Assembly (NCBI GenBank): GCA_033977485.1 | Contig: CM066994.1 | Location: 12,278,001 to 12,342,000 of the forward strand | Length of the DNA: 64,000 nucleotides | Direction of reading: 5' to 3' | DNA from: Hydrangea macrophylla | Taxonomy: Eukaryota; Streptophyta; Magnoliopsida; Cornales; Hydrangeaceae | In this document: piece by piece, positions 21,153 through 31,571 of the stretch | How the letters are laid out: the number at the start of each line of letters is the position of its first letter | How positions within the stretch are numbered: position 1 is the first letter of the stretch | Program-made: the position numbers and the translations under genes | The notes under the pieces: generated by a model | Databases searched by the model: none | What the model saw: the letters and a program-made list of their open reading frames with translations, nothing else | What the model was told of the DNA's origin: nothing

Positions 21153-22004
21153 ATGGGCGATCGAGAATTATTGCCACATACCCGACGTATGAATGAAATG
21201 GCAGAAATGATGAGAAATATGGGAGATATGATACGAAATATAGTAGAACGGTTACCTCCAACACCTCCATTCGAACCAGCATCAATTACCATAGTGCATG
21301 CACATGAAAATAGAGGTATGAGATCAGTATTCGAACAGTTTGCTCGAAAGAAACCAATGGAATTCCATGGGACACCCGACCCAACGATTGCAGAACATTG
21401 GATAATGGACATGGAACGAATCTTCCAATCTATTCCGATGTCCGATAGGGGGAAAATGGAAAATGCAAGTGATGTATTGAAGGGTGAAGACCAGAATTGG
21501 TGGGTAAATGTTCTAGATCAAGGGGTACCGATTACTTGGGAGGGGTTCAAGGCGGAATTCAATCACCAATTCTTTTCGCGAGCCGCTTATAATGCGAAAA
21601 AGCGAGAGTTTGATAACCTCAAGCAAGGAGACATGGCTGTAACTGAGTATACTTTTAAGTATAATGCTTTGTTGAGATTTAAAAAGGGTTCAGTGCCAGA
21701 GGAGAAAGATAGGGCAAGGAAATTCGAAGAGGGTTTAAGGGAAAATATCTGTTTAAGTGTAGAAACCTACGAGCATTCGATTGTGGCAGCAGTGCAACAA
21801 ACGACGCTTATGGACGAGAGTGGAATGGAAAGGTCGAGGCAGAATCAACAAGGCAAGCGGGGTAATGCGGGTGGTGATAGGAACCATGGTGAATTTTTCA
21901 AGAGATCATTTTCAAGAGGCTCTGGTTCTAGTTTCAGTGAGTTCAGGAGGATACCAAGTAACATACCATTGTGCTCACATTGCAATCGACCACACTCAGG
22001 CTGA
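21153..22004 (+). pseudogene. gag of the Tekay-type element
   Basis: The frame opens at MGDRELLPHTRRMNEMAEMM and contains the retrotransposon gag domain (F-x-G-x-x-D-P...A-E-x-W, W-x-x-F-K-x-x-F). It stops at 22004 before the zinc knuckle, which continues in another frame. An in-frame upstream ATG at 21105 exists, but the family start context favours 21153. The capsid-like domain packages element RNA in intact relatives. Confidence 0.75.
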
Positions 22005-22010
22005 TGTTTC

Positions 22011-22660
22011 ATGACCAAACCACAAAACAGGAACCAAGGAGGGGGTAGTGTTAATTTGACACCTGACATGAGAGGCAAGTGTTATGACAGTGGAGTATTT
22101 GGGCATCAAGCCAAGGGTTGTCTGAGGAAGCGTTCTCAACAAGGAGCTAGTTCTATGGCTTCTAGTGGTTCGAAGCCTAGACAATCCAACAATGGGGGAC
22201 AAAGGATAGAGCAACGTCAGGGGAGAGCATTTCAGATAAACCCAGGAGACATGGCTGCTTCAGAGACAGTGGTCTCAAGTATGGTGCTTGTATGTTCGCA
22301 CTTAGCACCATACTTATTAACTCGGGATCCACGCATTCATTTGTATCGCATGCCTTTGTTGAACATTTGAATGTTAAATCGGTACCGTTAGGATATGAAT
22401 TATCTTTTATTGTATCACTTAGTAAATCAATAACGACATCTATGATATACAAAAACTGTGAAATCCATCTAGGCGAGAAGTTGATGACCGTAGATCTTAT
22501 ACCAATCGTTATGAACCACTTTGACGTGATCTTAGGAATGGATTGGTTAGCCCTTAACCAGGCCATGATAGATGTGAATGGAAAGAGGTTAACTTTCGAT
22601 CACCGGTGCATGGAAATTTTTGTTTCCAAGAGAGTAGGGTTACACCACCACCATATTTGA
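22011..22660 (+). pseudogene. Zinc knuckle and protease remnant
   Basis: The knuckle reads C-Y-D-S-G-x-x-G-H-x4-C: the second Cys of the CCHC pattern is Ser. In a shifted frame from 22292 comes the aspartic protease: L-I-N-S-G-S-T-H-S-F instead of D-S-G at the active site, and the conserved D-V-I-L-G-M-D-W-L further on. Both changes remove catalytic or zinc-binding residues. Confidence 0.75.
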
Positions 22661-22739
22661 TTTCAGCTATTCGAGCAGGTAAGTTATTAAGAAAGGGATG
22701 TCAGGGATTTTTGTGTTCAGTGATCGACACGACAACGCC

Positions 22740-23640
22740 TGAAGAAAAGATAGAAGACATTCTGATAGTACGAGAATATTTAGATGTATTTCCTGATGAC
22801 TTGCCAGACGTTTTGATTGAGAGAGATTGAGTTTACTATTGAGACTATGCCGGACTCAAGACCCGTATCGAAGGCACCGTATAGAATGACATCAGTAGAG
22901 TTGAAAGAGCTAAAAATCCAACTACAGGAATTAATTGACAAAGGTTTCATTAGACCTAGCATATCACTGTGGGAAGCTCCATTGTTGTTTGTAAAGAAGA
23001 AAGATGGGTCCATGAGGATATATGTGTGTTGATTACTGAGAGTTGAACAAGTTAATAATCAAGAACAAGTATCCATTTCCTAGGATTGACGACCTATTTG
23101 ATCAACTTTGTGGGGCACAAGTATTTTTCAAGATAGACTTGAGATCGGGCTATCATCAGTTGAAAGTAAAAGCAGAAGATGTGGAGAAAACAGCCTTCAG
23201 AACGCGTTATGGACATTACGAGTTCTTAGTCATGCCATTTGGGGTTACAAATGCACCAGCAACGTTTATGGATCTTATGAACTGAGTATTCAAGGATTAC
23301 TTGGATGACTTTGTGATTGTATTCATCGACAACATTATTATCTACTTGCCGAGTGAGATAGAACGTGAGAACCACTTGAGACTTATTCTTCAGAGACTGC
23401 GAGAGAAACAATTGTTTGGTAAATTTAAGAAGTGTGAGTTCTGGTTATCTAGCATTACTTTTCTTGGTCATGTGATTGACAAGAATGGGGTTTTAGTTGA
23501 TCCTCACAAGGTAGAAGCCGTATCTAATTAGTAGAGGCCGACATCCATATCTAAAATTCGGAGTTTCTTGGGATTAGCGGGATACTACTGCCATTTTATC
23601 GAGAATTTCTCGAAGATTTCATTACCGATGACAAAGTTGA
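22740..23640 (+). pseudogene. Reverse transcriptase remnant
   Basis: Conserved blocks are in order: [24 protein letters not shown]. The F-I-D-D catalytic box reads F-I-D-N. A frameshift falls near 23030 and stops at 23283-23285 (TGA) and 23529-23531 (TAG), where relatives have Trp. Confidence 0.8.
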
Positions 23641-23689
23641 TGAGGAAGGGTGTTTCTTTGAATGGAGTCAAGAGTGTGAAGACAGTTTT

Positions 23690-24256
23690 CAAGAGTTGGA
23701 GGCACGACTAACGAGAGCACCTATTTTGATAATACCATCTGGGACTGAAGGATTTATGATTTATAGCAATGCGTCACATCAGGGTTTGGGATGTATACTT
23801 ATGCAAGGGGGTAAAGTAATTGCCTATGCTTCTAGACAGTTGAAGATGCATGAGGTTAACTATCCGACTCATGATCTTGAATTGGCCGCAGTAATCTATG
23901 CTTTAAAGATTTGGAGACATTACTTATATGTGGAGAAATGTGAGATCTTCACAAACCACAAGAGTTTGAAGTACCTATTCACGCAGAGGGATTTAGACAT
24001 GATACAGAGAAGATGCCTAGAGTTGATGAAGGATTACGATATTTCAATAGAATATCATCCAAGAAAGGCTAATGTAGTAGCCGATGCATTAAGCCAGAAG
24101 ACGCCGAGGAACTTAGCCGACGAGTTAACTAGTCAAAAAGAACTGATCAGAGACATGGAACGTTTAGAGTTGTATTTGATTCCAGAGACTAGTGGTGGCT
24201 TAATGATGGCGATCATAGCACACCCAGATATTATTGACGAGATCAAGAGGAAATAG
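23690..24256 (+). pseudogene. RNase H domain remnant
   Basis: [15 protein letters not shown] and I-A-Y-A-S-R-Q-L are followed by [16 protein letters not shown] and A-N-V-V-A-D-A-L-S. Two catalytic-site Asp residues (Y-S-D-A-S and T-D-H-K-S in the family) are Asn. Confidence 0.8.
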
Positions 24257-25167
24257 TTTAACGATGTTTACTTGTGCAAAATGAGAGACGAGATACCTTT
24301 AGGAAAGCAACCTGGGTTTGTATTGGAATAAGGAACGTTGAAGCTTGAGAAACGGCTATGTGTACCGAATGTGAAAGGCTTGAAACAACGACTTCTAGAA
24401 GAGGCTCATAGTACTAGATACTCAATACATCCGGGAAGTAACAAAATGTACCAGAATTTATGAGAGAACTTTTGGTGGAAAGTTATGAAGCGGGAAGTTG
24501 CTAAATATGTTTCAGAGTGTTCAACATATCAACAAGTCAAGGTAGAAAGACAAGTACACCTACGGGGCTGTTACAACCATTACCTGTGTTAGAGTGGAAA
24601 TGGGATGAGATTATAATGGACTTTGTTTTTGGATTTCCGCGATCTTCTAATAAGAATGACAAGATTTGGGTTATAGTGGACCGCTTGACAAAATTAGCGC
24701 ATTTTCTACCGATCAAGATGACCAAACCTTCGAAGTTAGCTGAGTTGTATGTGAAAGAGATTGTGAGACTACATGGAGTTTCAGCTATGATTGTATTAGA
24801 TCGCGATAGTAGTTTTACATCGAGGTTTTGGAAAAGTCTACAGAAGGCTATGGGTACCAAGTTGAGCTTTAGTACTGCATTTCATCCCCAGACCGATGGA
24901 CAGGCAGAACGGACGATTCAAACCTTGGAAGACATGCTGAGACTTTGTGTCCTAGACTTTGGGAGTGACTGGGAGAAGTACTTGCCATTATTCAAATTCG
25001 CATACAATAACAGATTTCAATCGAGTATTGGAATGGCACCTTACGAAGTGTTGTGTGGGCGTAAGTGTCGATCACCGGTTTGTTGGACCGAGGTTGGGAA
25101 AAGAAAGTTGATGGGACCTGAGCTAATACAGGTGACTACGGAGAAGGTAAAATTGATCCAGGAGTGA
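24257..25167 (+). pseudogene. Integrase remnant
   Basis: The N-terminal HHCC part (24257-24516) is broken by stops. The core (24517-25167) is open for 216 codons and keeps the D, D and E ([25 protein letters not shown]). H-P-Q-T-D-G-Q and [15 protein letters not shown] are present. Confidence 0.8.
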
Positions 25168-25221
25168 CTTACGGTAGCTCAGAGTCGTTATAAGAGCTAT
25201 GCAAACTCTAAACGACGGCTG

Positions 25222-25662
25222 ATGGCATTTGAAGTTGGAGATTTTGTATACTTGAGAGTATCGCCTTTGAAAGACATTGTTCGATTCGAAAAGAGGGAAA
25301 AACTCAATCCGAGATTCGTAGGACCTTTTGAGATCCTAGAGAGGGTAGGCCCAGTGGCTTACCGGTTAGCATTGTCATCAGAGTTGGAACATGTGCACAA
25401 CATATTTCACGTATCGATGTTGAGACGATGTATGACGGATACGAGTAAGATCATAGCGCCTGAACCATTGCAAATCCAAGAGGACCTGACTTACATAAAG
25501 CATCTAGTGGAGATCTTGGATCGAAAAGAACAAGTACTGAGAACAAAGATGATTCCAATGGTGAAAGTGTTATGGCGTAGTCACACGGTGGAAGAGGCTA
25601 CATGGGAAAATGAGGAAGGGAGAAGAATGAGTACCTGTACTTGTTTGACGTATGAGGCATAA
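25222..25662 (+). pseudogene. Integrase C-terminus with chromodomain
   Basis: 146 open codons. G-D-x-V-Y-L-R-V-S-P-L and L-N-P-R-F-V-G-P-F-E-I-L-E-R are the integrase C-terminal GPY/F module. V-E-I-L-D-R-K-E-Q-V-L-R-T-K and V-L-W-R-S-H-x-V-E-E-A-T-W-E-N-E form the chromodomain that targets integration to heterochromatin in this group. Confidence 0.8.
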
Positions 25663-25680
25663 ATTTGGGGACAAGCTTCC

Positions 25681-25697
25681 TTTTTGGAGGGGAGAGT
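25681..25697 (+). promoter_or_regulatory. Polypurine tract
   Basis: TTTTTGGAGGGGAGAGT lies immediately before the LTR start TGTCACACTCG, the plus-strand priming site. Confidence 0.75.
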
Positions 25698-27832
25698 TGT
25701 CACACTCGTTCCAAAATTTTATAAGTTTTATCATGCATATTTGGAATTATGAGTTTATCAACGTTAGTTGATAATGGTGTCGAGGTTGACTGTGAGTCAA
25801 CGGTAAGGTGTCAGTAGGACACGGGAATTTGGTAAGCGAGATTGCATTGGCATGAGTAAATGGCATTTATGTGAGCTAAATGTTATTTGACTTTCTAGTA
25901 TTTTGTTGAATAGTAAATTTACCTGAGTAGCATAAATTCTGGTAATCTTGTTACTGTTAGATATCATTTTGAGAACTGTGGTGAGAACGTGAGTGACACG
26001 TTATATAAAAGGTAGGATGTGTAGAGATTTCACAGAATTTGGTTTTCGGACGTAATTTTGGATCCAAATGAGACTTAATCAAAAACTTTTGTAATTTGTA
26101 GTTTTCACTCGTAAAGGCATAAAATAGACGTGTGCGACGTTTCGGGAGTTAACTAGGAGGTTGAGAAACTCGTGGGGGAGGTAAACTTTATTTCCGCAAA
26201 GTTTGCTTATAAATAGGCTAGGGTGAGTTTGCATTAGTTGCAAAACTCATATAATATCTTAAGAGAGGAGAGAGAAAGGGAGATTGTTGCCACGGGCTTT
26301 GCGATGACGATCGACGACCTTTCGTCTGTTTGAATTTCACCAAAATTCATATTTGAACTCCCCAAGGTAAGGGCTACGTTTTGATATCTATTAGGCCATG
26401 TTTGGCTAACTTTTTCTAAAATTCTAATTCTAGAAATTTGGGAAAAATGCATATAAACTCGTAGGTTTTGCGTAGGATCGGAGATTCGGCATTTAGTCGG
26501 GCTTTTAGTCGTTCCCTCAAATTTATACGACGATGGCTCAAGGTATGGATTTCTATCCTATGTTATATAGTTGAAATATATGTTTTGTATTTCGACGACG
26601 AAACTGTGATCCATGCAAAATTCATGGGTTAATCTTAGGCCCGTTAATTATGCGCGTGATTAAATGTGAAAAAATATGTCTAAACTTACGCAAGCACGTT
26701 GAGTTGTCTATATGGGTCAAAGGGGAGTCTTATACAAATTCATGTCAGAGTAAGCTTCTCGATGTTTGAGAATTTTAGTGGCGACGACTACTGTGCATGG
26801 TTTAAGGCTTGGACTTGCCATGGCACTTGGAGATGTAATGGTTGTAGGCTTGGACTAGCCATTGACATCGCAGTTTAAGACTTGGACTTGCCGCTACCGG
26901 ATGAAGGCATATTTTTCTCCCTAGCGACTATTGATGTGGTTTATGAAGTTAAAGCATGTTTTGTCATATATTGCATATGTTAGAAACTGTGCACTCAGTA
27001 TATAGCTGAGCAGTGGAGATTTACTCCATTGTAGCTGAAAGGAAGAAAAGGAAAAAGAAGTGTGAGGAGTAAGGCCACGTGGACGACGAGATCATCTCTT
27101 TGTATATATTTTTGTTTTCTTCATTCCTTTAGGGAAAAATGTAATTTTGAGAAGTTAAGACTTGGAACTTTGCTTTTGAACTCTGGAATGGATTAGTAAG
27201 GATGTAATAGTTTTCAAACCTCTTTTTAGTTATGTTGAAATGAATCCGAGCTCAAGGATTCGTGTTTCGATCACTTAACTTGTCAAATTTGGTTGTGGAA
27301 GGATATAATGGTGCGTTTGTGATTCAATCCAAACAAGCCTTAACTTGTTCCATTATTATTGTTTTCGTGGATCAGGTTGTTCCAATGATGCTCTTGTAAG
27401 CTCAGTAGTGCTTGTGAGGTGGAGAATAATGTTAACTTGTTTGGAGGAATGAAAGGTTTGAGGTTGGGTGATGCCTTGGCAAAATTCTGTAGCTTTGTGC
27501 ATGATTCTGCTAAAGGGTCATTCGACCGGTCGAAATGCCCCCTGCCAGAAATCTTTTTCTATACCTTCCGGAAATAATTTAAATGTTTTGATTAGTTCTT
27601 AGGGTATCTTTGGGACCACTTTTAACATATATTCATCCGAATCGAAATATAATAACATTTTCAAAATTTTATACGGATTTTACTACTTGGAAGGTATCGT
27701 TTCCAAATATTGTATATGCTCAAGATTGTTTTAAAGTTCTTTTCCGCTGCGTATAGTTATTTTCAGATTGGATGAGCCTTGGTGGCGTGCCACATGTCCT
27801 ATTTCCGCGCGTAAGCGGGATGGGTTGTGACA
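25698..27832 (+). repeat. 3' LTR of the Tekay-type element (2.1 kb)
   Basis: TGTCACACTCG ... GGGTTGTGACA: 7-bp inverted ends. It contains a TATA box (26208-26215). Related in sequence to the minus-strand LTR at 44356-46296. Confidence 0.85.
26208..26215 (+). promoter_or_regulatory. LTR TATA box
   Basis: TATAAATA about 510 bases into the LTR. The related LTR at 44356-46296 has a similar CTATAAGTAG at the matching place. Confidence 0.5.
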
Positions 27833-30085
27833 GAGTTGTTGGGGTACCATGCGATGAAGTTTCATTACCATAAGAACTAAAACATTGTGTGTTGATTCTC
27901 ATTGTATTAGTGTCAAATTTGGGCAGGTCTTTTAGTATTTGGTAACAGTTGTCAGACACGAAAACTTTGCCTGCGTGTTGCTGATATTCTTGACGCGAAC
28001 GATTTATCTTCAAATGAAAGATGAAACGTTATGCATGAATTATAGTTAAGTATAATAAAATTGTTAACACATATGAAAATTACCCAATCAAATTCATTTG
28101 TGCCACTGCCTTGAACAGAGCCATAATATGTGATATCTCTGATGCATATAACACGACTGCTTGTGAAATTGTTGAAAACGTATTTGAAGACTACTGCCTA
28201 CCCACTTAATCACAATTTCTGGATGCACATTGTAGTCAGTTTCGATACTGGGCCAAAACTTTGCACCCGGTTGACTGTTAATAATTATCGGATTTGTGTT
28301 AATCTTTATGTATGACTGACACAAGATTTCATCTTCAAATGCTCGCATATTGGGGGTTCTACTTCGTCCATCCATTCTTTTGTATTGATTTTGCACAAAC
28401 TATTTCGTCACTGGTTCTGCTTCAAGTTTACATAGATGAAAGGAAAGGGAAGTGTTCAAAATTGGTCCTTTCTGATTCAAAATTAAAAATATATATATAT
28501 ATATATATATCATTATGATTTAAAAAAAATATCGTTTGAAATTAAATTCGTTGGAGCGAAACGGCAAAAGGTGAGCTGTGTGGGAGCGAAACGGTAAAAA
28601 CTTATCCGTAAGGAAGTGGAATGCACACACTGTGCCTTGGGAAAAGTGGCCGACACAATGTGTGCCGTGTAATGGGTAGCCGGCACAAGCTGTGTCGTGT
28701 AGTGAGTGGTCGATTCTTTCTTTGCCGTGTAGGGGTGAGCGACATTACCTATGCCGTTTGGGCTGGTCTTCTCTTTGCCGTTTCCTGTAGTATAGTGAAA
28801 CTTAGCTAAACCATAAACTTAAGTTATTCTAAGTTTTAAGTGTTGTACGCCCATGTAGAACGAATTGCTATGTTTTGCAAAATTCGGCTGCCTCAAGCAC
28901 ACCGTTATGGATGCTCTTAGGGGGCACAAACACTTTACACAAAGTACTTATAAATACACTCTATCTCTCTCCTGGGTGACACTATGTGATCCATTGAAAT
29001 TATTCAGACCCTACAGTGCTACTCAAGAGAGAGATAAAGTGTATTTATAAGTATTTGTGTAATTTATTTATGCTCCAAATATTACCCTTTAAATTGGAAG
29101 ACAACTCCTTACTCTTTGGAATAAAAGAACTTACCACGTGCTGAGCATTGGGGATAGAATCAATGCACATAGTTGGTATATTATGGCGCTTTCAATTTTC
29201 AATAATGATAGGGGTACTAACAACTTCCACTAACACTCATAGTCACACTCTATCTCTCTTCTAGTGGCACTATGGAGTCTCAAATATTACTCTTCAATTT
29301 TTTTTCAAGGCAGCAATTAAATAATATTTAGAGTACTAACAAATGCCACTAATATTCACACTCACTCTATTTCTCTCCTAATCCTATTTTAATTAACATT
29401 GTTGGCAGCAATTAATGCTTTGCGTAAGGAGTGGCTAAAGTCAGCACGCACATGGGACAAATCAGTGGCTGGGTTGTTGACCGGAGTGAAATGGTTTCTA
29501 TTATGCATAGAATTATAATGTTGACTATGTCAATGTGAATGGTTTCTATTTCTCTTTTTCATTTTTTTTTTTTGGTGAAAAGCTTTCAAGTTAGAGAGAG
29601 TGAGAGCCGGCTATTGACCGGATTGAAATGAAATCATAGGCTTTGAGATGATCTGGGTTTAATGGATTATCTTGTTTACAGAGAGGGCAATCCCCCCTTA
29701 AAAACATCCCATCTCAGCTTGGTGCCTCATTTTCTCTGAGCTATCATTTTTTCTGAGCTATTACATCCCATCTCAGCTCAATGTCTCATTTTCTCTGAGC
29801 TATTTCTCTCTTCAGTTTAATAACTTTAACAGGTGTAATTTAAGAAATAATACTGATTCAATGTATTTTCAATTTCAAACTAAAAAAATAAAATTAAATA
29901 AAATTGAACAAAATTGAATTCATTTACGTTTCGAATCAAATAATAAAATTAGAATTCCAATTTAATTTAATTTTATTCTATTTAATTATATAATATTCTT
30001 TTTTATTTCAAAATCAAACCAAATGAGAGAGACGGTAAGAATAAATAAAGAAATGAGTCGCATTAAACCATCAGTCTAAGTAGTC
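27833..30085 (+). repeat. Segmental duplication, copy B (2.25 kb)
   Basis: Starts at the base after the LTR end and matches 18912-21014. It has extra sequence around 29195-29330 and a TA microsatellite (28487-28511) where copy A has an A/T run. Beyond 30085 the copies diverge. Confidence 0.9.
27840..28396 (-). pseudogene. PIF/Harbinger-type Myb/NAM-like protein, copy B, truncated by the LTR
   Basis: Same gene as copy A. 28396-28094 encodes the SANT-like block, and the second exon (about 28013-27834) reads QEYQQHAGKVFVSDNCYQIL, without the two stops seen in copy A. Its 3' part, including the basic motif, is missing because the retroelement LTR begins inside the exon; the frame runs into LTR sequence. 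Possibly the better preserved exon, but the gene cannot be complete. Confidence 0.6.
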
Positions 30086-30218
30086 TCGATGACATAAGAT
30101 TATTTTGTTTTATGTTATTGTCTCATAAGTTAGAATATAATGAACAAAAGTATGTTTAAAAAAACAGAAGGCTAACTATTGTTAAAGCATATTATTTATA
30201 TGATAAATTATGGGTGAT

Positions 30219-30369
30219 GTTATTGTCACTCCATTATTGAACCAAGTCACTCCATAGTACTATTCTTAAAGTATGTGGTACATGCATGTCATGCATTACA
30301 TACATGGTATCACATGCTTTGATAGTGGTACTATGGAGTGCATTGGTTCAATGATAGAGTGGAAATAAC
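30219..30369. mobile_element. Foldback MITE, 151 bp
   Basis: GTTATTGTCACTCCATTATT pairs with AATGATAGAGTGGAAATAAC. A second paired block, CACTCCATAGTAC/GTACTATGGAGTG, lies further in. Target duplication unclear. Confidence 0.7.
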
Positions 30370-30461
30370 AATTCCCTAAATTATTATTTATTCATATAAT
30401 TAATTTACTTTGACAACATTTATTATTATTAAAGTAATAGTGGTAGTCAAATAGAATGTCT

Positions 30462-30650
30462 TTTTTTTTTTCTTTTGGTAATCGCTAATTCGGGTGTTCG
30501 GACTAGCTTGCACGCACCTCGATTAATCCTCCGAGACTCTGGAGTTGTCAGGTGAATTCTCTAGTAATCACACTTTCCATAACTCGAAGACTAAATCTCT
30601 CAAGTAATACACCCAAAAAACTTACCACTCAACTACAAAGAATATGGTTC
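30462..30650 (-). mobile_element. tRNA-derived SINE (Au-like), copy 3
   Basis: T-rich left end (the poly-A tail on the minus strand), GGTAATCGC, the GTTCGGACTAGCTTGCACGC core, and a tRNA-like head on the right. Flanked by a 14-bp duplication CAAATAGAATGTCT / CAAATAGAATATCT (30448-30461 and 30651-30664, one mismatch). Lies just upstream of the receptor-kinase gene. Confidence 0.75.
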
Positions 30651-30868
30651 CAAATAGAATATCTCTGCTTTGAGAAATTATTATATGGTCCAATGATCAA
30701 GTGGTGGTTTCGGATAAGTACATTTATTATTTTTTTTTGGTCAAAAGGTCAGGCCAATATTGCAGTCCCAAAATTAATCCAACAATTGATAATTCTCAGT
30801 TTTCAAACCCAAAGCCTTTTTTCTTATGAGTTCTTAATGATGATCGGAAGAGTCGGAAATATCATTTT

Positions 30869-31571
30869 ATGTGCCTATATATATATATCTTTCAGGCGAT
30901 TGTAGCCCACGCGCCGCCGTGTAACCAAACGTGTGATGGCGACAATCAAATCCCCACACTACCCTTCCCATTCGGATTCTCCTCCGGCTGCCCAATCCAG
31001 CTGAATTGCACCCCAAACGGCACCGTTTTAATCGGCGAATTCGAAGTCCACACGGTGACCGGCGACCATTTTATAATCAACCTTCCGCAGAAATGTGGCC
31101 GGTCAATAAACGCCGTCCGGCAACTCTTCGGCCGGAACTACGCTCCGACGTCACAAAACGGAATTCTATTGCAGAATTGCTCAACTCCGATCACCGGATG
31201 TGTAATTCCGACGACAAAGGTTCAATCCCCCTTTGAAATGCTCGATTGTAGTTCAAATTTTGGGAATATAAGCTGTTATACGGAGCCGAGCGCTCAGAGT
31301 TTGTTTGTTCATTATAGGACTTTGTTGAGTACTGGCTGTTCGTCTCTGTTTTCGGCGATATCGACGGTGGAGTTGAGAAATAGCTCGGGGGTTTCGCTCG
31401 ATGTTGGGTTGATTCGTATGGGGTGGTGGATTGAAGGGAATTGTCAGTGCTCTGAGAATTCGAATTGTACTGAGCTTGTGTCGCCGATTTACAGACAACA
31501 GGGTTTTCGGTGCCAGTGCTTAGAAGGATTCGTCGGCGATGGTTATAGAGATGGGTTGGGCTGCCGGACAG
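30869..31571 (+). CDS. Receptor kinase exon 1: WAK-type extracellular domain
   Basis: Contains [11 protein letters not shown] (the GUB_WAK signature P-Y/F-P-F-G), [20 protein letters not shown] and an EGF-like end, [12 protein letters not shown]. Many Cys and N-x-S/T sites fit an extracellular glycoprotein. GC content is higher than in the introns. Donor ACAG|GTATGT. Confidence 0.8.

Larger units (their letters stand above)
21040..27832 (+). mobile_element. Ty3/gypsy chromovirus (Tekay/Del type), 5'-truncated, inactive
   Basis: Order gag, protease, RT, RNase H, integrase, chromodomain, polypurine tract, 3' LTR. There is no 5' LTR or primer-binding site: 21015-21060 joins directly to duplication copy A through a short jumble of nearby sequence. 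The chromodomain at the integrase C-terminus and the overall order place it in the chromovirus group; the long 2.1-kb LTR fits Tekay/Del. Many nonsense codons and frameshifts show it is dead. The 3' LTR end is followed by GAGTT, which in copy A is continuous with its upstream sequence. Confidence 0.9.
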
